From: Lepidurus packardi
Taxonomy: Eukaryota > Arthropoda > Branchiopoda > Notostraca > Triopsidae
DNA: 64,000 nucleotides
Reading direction: 5' to 3'
Assembly (NCBI GenBank): GCA_023053545.1
Contig: JAKZAN010000001.1
Location: 4,980,565 to 5,044,564 of the forward strand
Below the pieces are notes generated by a model. It worked only from the letters and a program-made list of their open reading frames with translations. It was not told the DNA's origin and made no database searches. The translations under genes were made by a program, and so were the position numbers. Positions 1 to 11,400 of this stretch are shown here, one piece after another (within the stretch, counting starts at the first letter, position 1; every line of letters starts with the position of its first letter).

Positions 1-869
1 GCATCTAGTTCGATGGAAGGAAGGGAGGACCTGGCAGAGGACTGATCTAGCATTTCGACCTGCGACAAGTCGTGTCTCGTTAACACGTCACTTCGTCCAA
101 CAAACATGGCCCAGTGTTTTTAGTACTCGAAAACCCAACTGTCTTCACTTCTTGATTGCTTAATGACCCTAAATGAGGCAGTTTCCATGCACTTTGTTGT
201 TGTTTGGGAAGGGTAACCAATATAACGTCCTCAAACCCCGACTAATGCGCGTATTACGGCAGGAGGTGGGGCTTCATTTTGCGGCTTTGATCCCGTTCCT
301 TGGCGGTGCTAAAAAACGAACCTTGAACGGAAAAAGATGCGCGAACGACTAGACGCCAAACGCGTCTATTGAAATTTAAATTGAACCTCAAGGTTCAATT
401 TAAATTTAAAAGCCAACGGCCATACCACATTTAAATTTAAACTAACTCGATTTGTTTACACGAACTTACGCACGTGGAGATAAGTTTAATTAAATAAATT
501 AAAATAATTAACCCGGTTCATAGAGAGAAGGTGTGTCCAACATTGGATAAAATTCTTCGTTCTATAAAATAAAATACATAACGTAAGTAGATCTCTAAAT
601 CTCGCTTTGTTCACGTGCTAAGCTATTGTCCTATCTGTATCTTATCATTTTTTTTGTAAATCAGGAGTTCTATCTCAAGGTTCAAAGTTGAGTCTGGGCC
701 CTTGAGGAAGGTTTGAGTACGTCTTAGTCTTCCTTCGTTTGCTTTCTCTTCACTTGTGGGAATCCAGTGTCACAATTCTAAGTTTGTGTGTTTTGATAAA
801 ATTGAATAAGTAATTTCTCTAAATTTTGTTTGAATCATTTATAGAGCGTTTTGCTGTTAATAAGCAAAG
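1..869. other. Gene-free stretch upstream of DHCR24
   Basis: No coding region is supported here. The DNA turns AT-rich after about position 360 and carries several TTTAAA-type blocks (about 371-440) plus a strong inverted repeat, listed separately. It presumably holds the promoter and 5' UTR of DHCR24, whose ATG is at 870; the transcription start could not be placed. Confidence 0.5.
372..407. repeat. Perfect 17-bp inverted repeat with 2-nt spacer
   Basis: Left arm 372-388 (AAATTTAAATTGAACCT) and right arm 391-407 are perfect reverse complements separated by CA. The inner part forms two AGGTTCA hexamer-like half-sites pointing away from each other (an everted repeat with 2-nt spacing), a layout that nuclear receptors can bind. 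It lies about 460 bp upstream of the DHCR24 ATG. A regulatory role is inference; it could equally be a hairpin left by a repeat. Confidence 0.75.
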
Positions 870-3189
870 ATGGGGCAGCAGCCAGACTGGAAGAAGAAGC
901 TGGTCCGGTTTATGGAGGATCATCGTGGTTTAATTATAGTTCTTTTCTGCCTGCCAGCCAGTTTCCTCTTCGATTTGCTCCTCCAGGTTCGAAATTGGTT
1001 CTATCGAGTTATTTTATCGGCTCCTGAACGCCACGACGAGCGAGTTCGTCAAATCCAAACCCAAGTTCGCCGATGGAACGATTTGCCAGCCAAAGACCGG
1101 AAACTAATGTGCACTTCCCGTCCGAACTGGCTCAGTTTGTCCACTACCTTCTTCCGAAAAGTGAGAGTTTGGTTGCAGAACGCTCTTATTTTCCTTTAAA
1201 ACTGGTTTTAAACTCTTCAGGACCTTTGCCATAAAATTCCCATTCCTTTATATGACATTCTGGAGTTGAAAGAAGACAAACTGACCGTCAAAGTAGAACC
1301 TATGGTCTCTGTAGGCGATATTACTCGATATCTCATTCCTAAAGGTACCATGCGTTAATTAAATCTAATATTTTTTTTTACTTTTTAATTATTTTTTTTA
1401 TCATTTTCTTAGGATATACTTTGGCTGTTACCTTGGAAATTGCAGACGCCACGTTAGGAGGCTTAGCGTTTGGCGTGGGAATGACAACTTATTCCCATAA
1501 AGTACAAACACAAATAATAACAATCAAGAGACTTCGGTTGATTTTAATATAATTTTCATAGGTTGGACTGTACCAAGAAGCTATTGAAGCGTACGAAGTC
1601 GTTTTGGGAGACGGATCACTCGTCCGCGTTACGCGGGATAATGAATACGCTGATCTTTACCACTGTTTACCGTGGTCCCATGGCACTTTGGGCTTTTTAG
1701 TCGCCTTAGAACTGCAAATCATCCCTGTGAAGGTATTTATAAAAGTTTGTTCAAATATTTTAATTACAATCTATATAGTGTTTATTTTATGTTATTCTTT
1801 TTTCTCTCTCCTCTCAGCCGTACGTGCATATGAAGTATATTCCCGTACGAGGAAAGAAAGAGTACTGCGATGTCATCCGAGACTTGTCGGGTGCAAATGA
1901 CAAGGACAAAAAAGTAATACACTGAACTTTCTGAAAAAAAACAACTCATTAATTGATGTTTGTGTTTATATTTAGACTCCTGATTTTTTGGAAGCTACTG
2001 TGTTTAACAAAAATGAAGCTGTAATTATGGTTGGCAACTTTGCGAACGTAAAAAACGCACGGGAAGAGAAAAAAGTAAATTTGAGTTCTGAGAGAAATAC
2101 AATTAAACAAAGAGTCAATTTTTGTCAAATTCGTTGCTTTAGATTAATAATATCACTTTGTGGTATAAACCTTGGTTTTACAAGCACGCAGAGAGCTTCT
2201 TGATTAGCGGCGAAGGCGAAGAATATATTCCTTTACGCGAATACTTATTACGGCACAATCGAGCCATCTTTTGGGTCGTGGAATCAATGATTCCGTTTGG
2301 CAACAATCCTTTATTCCGTTTACTGTTGGGATGGTTACTTCCCCCTAAACCGGCCTTCCTCAAGTTCACTACCACGCCGGGAGTCCGAGCCATGACATTT
2401 ACCAAACAAGTTTTCCAAGTAAAATCAAATAAATTAATTGAAAATTAAAAAAAAAAATACAATTATACTATGCATTTGGTTTAGGATATTGTACTACCCA
2501 TAAATAAACTAGAGGAGCAAATTGATGTCAGTGAGCAGCTTTTTGACACATATCCGATATTAGTCTACCCTTGTCGTATTTACGACCATGGACCCAGTGC
2601 GACAGGGCAATTAAGAGCACCCAAACCGGATCAGATGTGTCCAGGCACTAATTACGCCATGTTTAATGACCTGGGAGTATATGGTGTGCCTGGACCTGTT
2701 CGCCAGAAGCAAAAATTTGATGCCGTCAATGCTATGCGTCAAATGGAAAAGTAAGTGTTTCCTTTGAGTCTTAAAAAAAATTGTTACAAAATAATTAATA
2801 ACAAAAATATCGAATCTTCGTTTTTTTGTAATTAGATTTACGCGTGAGGTTGGCGGTTATCCGTTTCTGTATGCCGACATTTTCATGTCGAGGGAAGAAT
2901 TTGAAGAAATGTTCGATTTGGCTCCTTATGAAATCGTCCGGAAGAAATACTACGCCCAAGGCGCTTTTCCCCATCTTTACGACAAGGTATTGCTTGAATT
3001 TCTACTCATAGATTTACAAATACCACAGAATTTCAAAAAGAATTCAAGAGATTTTGTAAGGTTCCTAAGTTTTTATTCTTAAATAGTACTGAGTTTGAAT
3101 CGAATTGATTTTTCTTTTTTTCTCTCTAATAGGTTAAACCCGAAATTGACGTCTTCCAAGTGGGAAAGGAGTACATGGATCCTCTCTAA
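870..3189 (+). CDS. DHCR24: Delta(24)-sterol reductase (DHCR24/seladin-1-like), 10 exons
   Basis: This FAD enzyme of the ER membrane reduces the C24 double bond of sterols such as desmosterol; plant-eating arthropods use it in dealkylating dietary phytosterols. Exons: 870-1160, 1221-1344, 1413-1501, 1562-1732, 1818-1913, 1976-2074, 2143-2418, 2485-2750, 2836-2986, 3133-3189. All junctions are GT-AG and keep frame, giving about 539 aa against 516 in human. Residues about 20-45 form the N-terminal membrane anchor (GLIIVLFCLPASFLFDLLLQ). An FAD-binding PCMH domain follows, recognised by family motifs such as MCTSRPNW, PWSHGTLGFLVA, YKPWFYKH, EYIPLREY and IPFGNNPLFR, with the C-terminal block (MSREEFEEMFD, AFPHLYDK) in exon 9. 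The ATG lies just ahead of the membrane anchor. A poly(A) signal follows at 3207. The identification is firm. Confidence 0.95.
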
Positions 3190-3206
3190 AGAGTATCAAA
3201 CAAACA

Positions 3207-3212
3207 AATAAA
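3207..3212 (+). promoter_or_regulatory. Poly(A) signal of DHCR24
   Basis: AATAAA lies 18 bp after the DHCR24 stop codon, implying a very short 3' UTR. It sits only about 40 bp from the stop codon of the opposing MITOK gene. Confidence 0.7.
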
Positions 3213-3248
3213 ATTTCCTGGGAAATTCAAATTATATTTACACTTTTT

Positions 3249-4500
3249 TTAAAGCCATCGCAATATCACGACTGTAGCCAAAGTTAATAACATAGACGTA
3301 AAAATTAAATTTTGTTGCATGATTCGGTTCTCTTTATGGATCAGCATTTCTAGATCGTTATTACTGCAAAGTAAGGGCAAATCAAAGTCATTGTCTCTCT
3401 TTTGGCCGCCCGCAATTAACGTTAGTTTCCTTAATTGCTCGCTAAGGACTTCGTGTTGACGGTCTAAACGATCTAGCAGGTTCAAAGTTGGCGGAGCTAC
3501 TAGGGCTGTGTTGTTTTTTTTCACCCATTCCGGATTTTCCACCAGATGTACCGTCAAGAAAGAAGCCACTCCTTGGGCGATTTCTTTGGCGTCTAATTCG
3601 TGCGAATCACTGACTAAAGATCGCAGTTCTTTCATTCGCAAACGGTTATTGATGGTCGTGCCAACCACTCCTAGGAAAGTGCCTATTACTGAGCCTAAAA
3701 TGGACCAATATTTTGTTTTTTCAGCTTGTGCTCGTTCTTTTTCGTGGGAATCGCGCACGGCGTGGGATAGGAATGCAAAATTTTCACGTTCGTCCTTCTC
3801 GAAGGCAGAAAAGGCGTCTTTGAGCATCCTTTCTTCCTTGATGACGGCATGCTCCTAGTAAAAGATTTAAAAGATGAGTAATCAATTAAGAAGTTTCATC
3901 TGAAAGTCTTGGGATTCATTACGAGACTATTACCTGGGTAATTAAGGTTAAGTATTTATCTTCGCCTCGGGCAGTTCGGTCTAATTCGGCATGGAGATGG
4001 CGAAGTCTTTGTTGGATGGCAGTAATGTGCTGTTGGGTTTCTCTTCGCTTGTCTTGGGAATCCACGAAACGTTTTTCTGCCTTGAGAAAAAAAAAGAAAT
4101 CCAGTTAAGTTGCAGTTATCGTCCGCACTGACTGCGCTCTCGTCTTGCTACCTCCTTTTTACTTGCAATTAACTTGTCTATACTCATTTATGCTCCTTTG
4201 AAGCACTATTGGTGCACACATTAATATTATTTATTAAAAATATTTTGAAAATAATCAAATAGTTTTTGCTGGAATTACTTCAAGAACACGGGCTTGAGCT
4301 GCTTTTACTTCAGTGAGTCCCACGAAGTCTTCGTAGCGTTTCATCCAATTATTTAACTTGTCGTTAAATATCGGCCAGTTATTGATACTGTTGGGGATTT
4401 TATTTGGGTTTGAAAGAGCTTCTGGAAGCGATGACTGGCATTTTTGTTGACTTAGGACTATTCTGTGATACCGACATGCAACCCGACGAAACGACTGCAT
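3249..4500 (-). CDS. CCDC51: Mitochondrial potassium channel subunit MITOK (CCDC51-like)
   Basis: CCDC51/MITOK is the pore-forming part of the ATP-sensitive K+ channel of the inner mitochondrial membrane. Exons in transcript order: 4500-4279, 4187-4152, 4080-3934, 3854-3249. The first exon starts with a basic, presequence-like stretch (MQSFRRVACRYHRIV) and holds the family block RYEDFVGLTEVKAAQARVLE. The next exons give a coiled coil (QDKRRETQQHITAIQQRLRH, then YLTLITQEHAVIKEERMLKD). The last has the hallmark SHEKERAQAEKTKYWSILGS followed by membrane segment 1 (about GSVIGTFLGVVGTT); a second hydrophobic segment (LIFTSMLLTLATVVILRWL) ends the protein. The last two junctions are clean GT-AG in phase 0. 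The first is unresolved: the donor at 4278/4277 is good, but TAA is in frame immediately before the ATG at 4187-4185, and no standard acceptor restores the frame. About 337 codons are seen versus about 411 in human. Confidence 0.85.
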
Positions 4501-5873
4501 TAGTCCGATTCCTATTTAAGCTTATTAATAACTTGTGTGAAAAAATGACATTTATTACTATATGTTTAGTGTAGATTATCGCGTTAATGAGTTTAATCAC
4601 CCAAGTTGTTGTTTTTGTGCACCAACGACATCTGTGAGGGCGGGATTAAATTTCCAACCGCAACACAAGCTTTTATTCGCTGTTCAATGAAATACGAGGT
4701 AACGGCAGTAAACGTTTTCAACACAGGATTCAGGTAACCCAGCGTTTCTGAAAGTGTGTGCACCGGACGCCGTGGTGCGCTGCGGTAGCCTTGCAGGGGC
4801 GAAGCGAAAGATTCCTATAATTTCATAGATGCAACAATTATATAGGCCTATGTTCTAAGGGGCACCGCGCGAGCTGGGGATAGGTTCCGAGGGGCGCCGG
4901 GAACGAAATAGTTTATAGAACGCCTGAGGTAACCTATAAGCCGCGTTCGTTTTGCACCTTCGAGTTAAACTAGCGAAACTTCCTTGACTTACGCTTATAG
5001 GCGTTAGTTTTAGCCTAAACTTTAAAAGTTTATGGAAGTCGACTTGGAAAGCCTTGAGTCCACAAGGAACGCTTATAAGCACAAGTTTACATTTACTCCA
5101 CCCGTGGGGGTGCTCGTAGAAAGTAAAGAAAAGCAATACAGTGGAAACCGCTTAACACGAAATCGAAGGGAACATAATATTTTTTCGTGTTAAAAGGAAT
5201 TCGTGCTAACAGATATATGCAAAAAATCTAATTAATAAAAAACTGACGTAATAACAAGAGTAATTAATGTATTTTCCTTAATGTTGTGCTCTACCATCGT
5301 TTCCAGTTCAGCATCTCCTGGTTTAGTCTGTATTCTTATGATGTACTGGCGTTCGACTTGTGCGACCGCATGGGTTCATAGAGTAATAATAAATAGAGAG
5401 AACATTGAGGCCTTTCCTTACGGAAAGTTTGTTACCACTTTCGAGAGCCCCAGGCTAACCCCATGAGAGGAGGAGGTTGGCCAGAACTTCTTGGGACAGC
5501 GGGAACTACGAAAAACGGAGTTGAGCTGTAAATCGATACCAAATGGACTCGATCGATTTCTTTGCCTTAGCGGAGACCAAGCGGGAAATTTTTAAACATT
5601 AATCCGAACTATAACCGGATCATAGCGACCATTTAGAAAATGCACATATTTATATAATATAACGAGTATGTATAGAATAAAAACAAAAAGTCGATACATG
5701 AAAAAAAAAGGGTTGGGGGTTACAAAAAATGGGTTTTGACATTGCAAGCATAGGAATTTCCGACATAGGGATACGGAGGATTGATTTTACTCTTGGTATG
5801 TCAATGTTAACATTTCAAACATTTTGTAAACATTTCAAAATTATAAGTGAGGTTAATTTAAGGATTATACATG
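4501..5873. other. Gene-free stretch
   Basis: Short open frames occur (for example 4855-5136 minus and 5281-5466 plus), but none has recognisable domains, splice context or family motifs. The part from about 4740 to 5110 is more GC-rich than its surroundings. I see nothing further that can be named. Confidence 0.5.
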
Positions 5874-8800
5874 TCAGTTTCCACTGAATATGGTGCATTT
5901 CTTGTTCACCTGCCTTAAAATTCCAGAGTGCGTTTGGCTATTACGGGCGCGTGCGTAATGGTACAGTCTGGTGTTTAAATATTTTCTTACAACAAGACTA
6001 ACAAAATGTCGCCCATGTTTGTCCTGTCCTGACAACTGATTATCATGCTCGACAAGTGCTTTCAATATATCTCCCTTTTCTTGGCAATTCTCAAACACGT
6101 AACTAACGATAGACTCTTCCAGTATTTCCACTGCTGGAAACTGTTGGGTGTTGAGGCTAAGATCGTTCGAAAAAAGCGTTCGCATAAACGACAAAGAAAG
6201 TGCACTAAGGCGCTTGGTCTGCAAAGGCCGCTGTTTGTGTTACTGTAACTTTTTACAGCTATTAAATCTGTGCGACAGTCTCCAGAAACTTCCTCACACA
6301 GGATAAAACTACGGCATTGTACACACGAAAGCGATTTCAGGTCTAACAATTTTTTTGCCACAAAACCTCCAACATAAAAGATTACGTCTTCGGCAAAAAG
6401 ACTGAAGCAATCAGTATCAGAATATTCTAGATACTCGTGGTCCGGTTGTTTTTCAAGACTAACCAATGCAGCGAATTTCTCGCGCAGCGGATTACAAATG
6501 ATTAAATCCTGCTTTTCTGCTTCTTTGCGCAGTTTGTTTGCTATAGAGAAAAGAAACTTGAAGGGTTCTTCTGGAGTACAGTTACCACTTTCAATAGATT
6601 TAATTTCATTCCTAACCAAAAGCTTAATGTAGGCGGAACAGAACTGTGTTGCAGTTGGATTATCATTAAACCCCCCTTTGCAACGGATCATTCCGAAAAA
6701 CATTTCTAAATGATCCTGGCTAAACGAATAGGTGCGCAAATATTGCATCGTACCATTTTCTATCAAGTAGTTGTACAAACCTCGAACACTTTGCATACAA
6801 ATTAAAAACCCTAAAAATCCTGTTTTTCGGCCACTGTTCAAAATACAACGCGGCTCTTTGTCGTGTGAATCGCAAATATACAGCTTCTCAATTAAACTTT
6901 CTATTTCTTCAAAGCTGGAAAAAATTGCATTGGAATTTTGTTTCATTAATGCTCCTTTAAATGACGGAGCATTAGGAAAATGACTATTTAAAACATCAAA
7001 AAGATCGTTAATGGCCAAAAGGAACAACTCAGCGTGGGCCGAATCAGCAAATTCATGAATATACCATTCACCCGACAATGCTCTAAACTTTTCGATACAG
7101 ATGTACTAAAAACCTGTGCAGCTAATTTAACTTTCATTTTCTGCTTTTGAAAATTGACATGAGCATCTCTGAGTCGATTTGCCGACACGAGGCCTTCACG
7201 TTTTTGAAGTTCGTGAAGCGCTTCAATGTACTTCCAGCTTATTTTGCTCTTACTATTGCCAATATATAGTTCTCTTTTTTCGCTAAGCGTGTTCCGGACC
7301 AGTTTTAACATGTGGCTGGGATCAGGAAAAATGAATACTATTTTGTTGGCGTCTGATGGATGCTCGAAGAACGAAGTGCGATACGGATGACTCGGGAAAG
7401 CACCTAGTTTCTTAGCCATTGACATATTGGCCTGAGTTCCATCAAACGTCAGGGATACTATTTCAATTCCATTTTCGTGGAGAATCATTAATGACCTTAT
7501 TACAAGGTTCTTTTTTTCATCTGCGTTAAGTCCTGCAGTTAAAAAATACCCTATTGGAAGCTTCCATCCCTCATTTAGACAGGACACCATAAAGACTAAC
7601 GCTTCGCGAGCTTCTGGTAGACTGTCGTCGTCGATATGGTCACCCATATCAATTCTACCGACAAATCTTTTTTTGTTCTGGTCATATTCGACGTGATTGC
7701 GGATATGCATCTCGTCAAATATGAGAGAGTAGTACATGGTTTTGTCTGGGCTTTGTCTTTTCTTTTCTTCCAAAACGCAAAGTGCATGATTCGTAAAACC
7801 AGGTGAGCCGTCAAGACTTCTGTACCATTTTACGATAGTTTTCGGATGAGGCAAAACATTTAGTAGCTTAGTTCTAACATATTCGTAGGCTCTCACGGAG
7901 TGGAAGTGTAGAGTGGTTGCGAAAACTTTCAGTTCATCACTAAATTGCAGCCTAGAGCCTTTATTGCCTTTCTTCAGCAAACTGGTCAAAAGTTTGCCAG
8001 CAACTGTCCCAGACAAGCAGCTATTTATTGCTTCCACTCCAGCCTCCGATAAGCCCTCTCTTTTTAATTCCTCAACCATTGTTTGTAGATAATTAATTTT
8101 TACCGAAGCTCTTCTATTTTTCATTCTAAATGCACGAATATGCCTGTGTTTTGTTTTTTGCTGAACTTGTTGAAGTTGAAGCTGTTTTAACAACCTTTCC
8201 TGTTGCTTTATTGTTAGTGGGAGGATAATTTTATCGTCCAGCTTTAGCTTTTTAGGTCGACCAGGTCTTAAAAACTGGAGCTTGCACTTCACTGTCGAGC
8301 GAATTTTTTTCTTTGCTAACTGAGTCGGTTTACAATCAAAGGATAATAAATTGCATGGTGTAACGCAGCTGCGATCCGTAGGCGACAACTGCTCGCTTGA
8401 GCCTTCAATCCGATCACTGACCATAACCAATTCATCGAGTAGGTCAGGGACCTGATCAGACTGAGCCTAACTGCAATCTAAGGGGCACTCTGAAAAACTC
8501 GTACTTGGAGGATTACTTTTAGCGTAATTATGGTCTAAGGTACTAGTAGTCACAGAAATTTGGGACGTATTTAAATAACAACCGTCAGTATGTTCAGTAC
8601 CAATTCGATCAAAAATAGTAGGCACCACCCCGTCTTTGAGCAAACGCTTTTTTTTCACGTAAACAAAGCTATCACTCGAAAAGTGTTTCGAGCAAACTTT
8701 TTGACGAGAATCACAAGGGTCCAAGACACAGCTTACGTGCCCATTTAACGCACTTCTCCACTTAATAAGCTTATCACTCGACTTTGGTAGTTTGTGGAAA

Positions 8801-8874
8801 CTAACAGCGCTATTCTGTGATTTCTTGCGAGGAACCTTGTTTCCACAGTCCTTCACTATGCACACAGCCTGCAT
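5874..8874 (-). pseudogene. THAP-domain P-element-like transposase (THAP9-type), broken
   Basis: This is a DNA transposase of the P superfamily, which includes vertebrate THAP9. It reads 8874 to 5874 in pieces. Piece 1 (8874-8467) is a full THAP zinc finger: C-x4-C near residue 5, KVCSKHF supplying Cys and His, and the closing GVVPTIF box. A TAG at 8469-8467 interrupts it; the same frame then continues with a basic coiled-coil linker and the RNase-H-like catalytic core (YSLIFDEMHIR, SLTFDGTQAN, FIFPDPSHMLKLVRN). A one-base frameshift near 7080 moves to the frame holding SGEWYIHEFADSAHAELF and the last acidic block FSQDHLEMFFGMIR. A second frameshift near 6240 leads to the C-terminal part (HGRHFVSLVVRKYLNTRLYH). 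One nonsense codon and two frameshifts make it inactive, though domain order is intact, so decay is recent. Terminal inverted repeats were not identified. Confidence 0.9.
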
Positions 8875-9779
8875 TTGTTTCCTAAAAAGGGTATGTCAAA
8901 AACACTTACTATTATTCACGGTAAATTTCCTCAAATATACTGGATTACGACAAGAGACCACCAAACTACCAATTTGTGTGATAAAATGTGTGATAAAATG
9001 AGGCGGAAAAACATACCAGTTTCTCTAGACGAAACACTAGGATTTGGATTGAGATGTAGTTATTGATAGACACTAGGATAGTCGAATATATGTAGTCAAT
9101 GCAGGGATGTAATCAACAAGCACAACACATCAGAAACAATGTTAAAATGGACGACGAAGACGATACAATTGCTTAATCAGGAATGCAGCTACAAGAAAGT
9201 AGTTCCCGGATTTTGCTGCTTTCATTCAGCGGGGAAAGTTTCCTTTCTAGAGAAAGTACTCGAAAGAATGTCAAGTGAAGCACGTACTAAACAGGACAAT
9301 AATAAAATAACAAGTAAATCCTTAAACTGAATGTATGGCATTTCCATGATCAGAATAATTAGTTCCGTATTACTAATGCCATTAGCCCAGATATTACAAG
9401 TTCTGACTTGTAAAAAAATTGCATTTTACATCAGATATAAACTGAAATTATAATATTTGATTAAGCGCAACGATAAGATCACATTAGTCACATTAGTCCT
9501 GCATGTGTACGTGTTCAATACACCAAGTTCTCAATTCATATATACCGCTGCTGGTTGTAATTGATTCATGTTTATAATATTGTATTGCCATTTGAGAAGT
9601 TCTTAGTCAATACGCTTAACCAACGATATCGATCTGTAATGTACAGCCAATCAGCGACAAGGACCTACTTCGCAATCTTCCAGCCAATCAGCAGCAAGGA
9701 CCCCCCTATGCAGTCCTTCCTTTTCGCTGCATTTTGATGTAACAGACTTTTGACAGGGACAGTTCTCTCTATTATTACT
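8875..9779. other. Gene-free stretch beside the THAP transposase
   Basis: This probably contains the 5' end of the P-type element and the junction with flanking DNA, but no boundary could be fixed. Short direct repeats are visible: TGTGATAAAATG twice at 8979-9000, CACATTAGTC twice near 9480, and a CAGCCAATCAGC block twice near 9645-9695. No coding region is supported. Confidence 0.45.
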
Positions 9780-11400
9780 CTATGCATGGGTTAGGTTATC
9801 AGATTTCCTGCGTGCTTCTAGAATCCGAGATAAGCTCAACTCATTGCACTCTTCTCGACCCGTCAACAGCTCATTCAGTTCCCGTACCACAAACCGTGCC
9901 GCACCCTGCACAGCAGGATCTGAAGCCAGAACCGCGATTTGGGAATGGCATGTGCACCAGGTTTCGTCAGTTCCCGCTTCGCTGCAAGTTCGTTGCGGCT
10001 TAATCTCAGTAAATAAGCTCTGCAAGCGTAAGGTATTCAAACGCGTTGTCAACGGCTCAGCTAGCCGACTCAAGATCAACAAATCTAACAGCGTTTGATG
10101 ACGGTCAAAGGGCGAGGTTAATTTACGAGCATTAGCCCGAAAATTTGCGATAGCTTTTTGGAACTTATGAACAAACCAATCCAGGAATTTGGCCCGAAAC
10201 GCTGGTAAACGTTCTTCCACGTACCCCTGGTAAGTCTGGCGGAATTGCCCAAAGCGCAAGCCATGGCCGCTCATGAAAAGCACGATCGTGTCCTTCAAGG
10301 CCCCGGGTCTCGTTAAGTTTCTTGAAGAAATCACAGTAGAGCGGTTCAGCCAACTGTGGCTCGTTGAAGTCGCTATGGGTTAACCGTACCTCCCAGGAGA
10401 GCGCAAAAAGGGAAACGTTTTTATGGCTGACTCGAAAGTCCAGCGTATAATCCAGCAAGTGCTGCACGATGGGTTGATAACCGTAGCACATGTCGCTTTC
10501 CCGCTTGGCTAAATTCCGAACCGCTAGACTGTACGGCCGATAGTAGAAATCCGTTGGTTGGAACAGGAAACCAAGTTTGTTATAAGTAAAAGCGGAAAAA
10601 GTCGGCATGTACTCGACATAAAACGTCCTGTAATCGAGCGAACTGAAGTTCTTCCAGAAAGAACGTTCATACATGGGATACACGTTCCTTTTCCAGCACA
10701 ACTTCCGCATCTATGTCGTTGTGCGACCCGTTAATACGGCCACCAAATTAGCGAACGTGTTATCCGTTATCTTGTTATAACCCAAATACTTAGTGAAACC
10801 AAAATGTTCCAATAACTTGATCGTCATAGGCATCTGACGGCGAAAATTTAGTCTTGACATACTAGTCAAGTACAATGATCAGGATACTGGGATGGTCCTG
10901 TTGATGTGGTACTGCCTTCGACAAACGAGGTTGACTAATAAATGCTTGCATGTTCTTGTAAACTGTCTTGTTGGACGCGCGACATTCAACACGCACGAAA
11001 TCCGGCGTCGGGTTCACTGGAACTTGGAAGGCTTGCCACGCACTATACAAAGACACTTCTTAGTAAATAATAAAAAAGACTGCTTTGCAAGTAATGTTAG
11101 TTGACCTTATAATGCTATCGGCATTCTTGTCAAACCCAGCCCAACTCTGCATTTTACGGTATATATACGAGAAACAGCAGCTCAGTTCATCTTTCCCATA
11201 CAATGATTTATACTTCCGAGTTAATCCACAGTTGTCCATCTCGGGTGAATGTCAACGGTTTTTTTGTTTCACAATTCATTGGCGACATTTTCCTGTAGTA
11301 AAGCTTGACTCGCCGCTGTCCATAACATTGAAACTCTCAATACGACAGCCAGGTGAACCCACTACATATTTGCTGCTGGTGGTCTCTGTGTTCACTACAT
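9780..11400 (-). pseudogene. DUF229-family (sulfatase/phosphatase-like) gene, broken
   Basis: DUF229 proteins are secreted or membrane-bound alkaline-phosphatase-superfamily proteins, expanded in nematodes and arthropods, without a settled function. Reading down from about 11400: PGCRIESF-type N-terminal block and a CCFSYIYRKMQS block; then PTPDFVRVECR, NKTVYKN and HPSILIIVLD (11056-10862). After a frame change come SMSRLNFRRQMP and NKITDNTFANLVAVLTGR. Further changes near 10711 lead to FWKNFSSLDYRTFYVEYMPT and SLFALSWEVRLTH (10710-10340), and another near 10330 to DTIVLFMSGHGLRFGQFR (the metal-site DHG motif appears as SGHG) and VEERLPAF. At least three or four frame breaks and stops lie in the conserved body, so it cannot make a normal protein. 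Introns are not evident, so it may be a processed or retro-copied gene. Confidence 0.85.
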
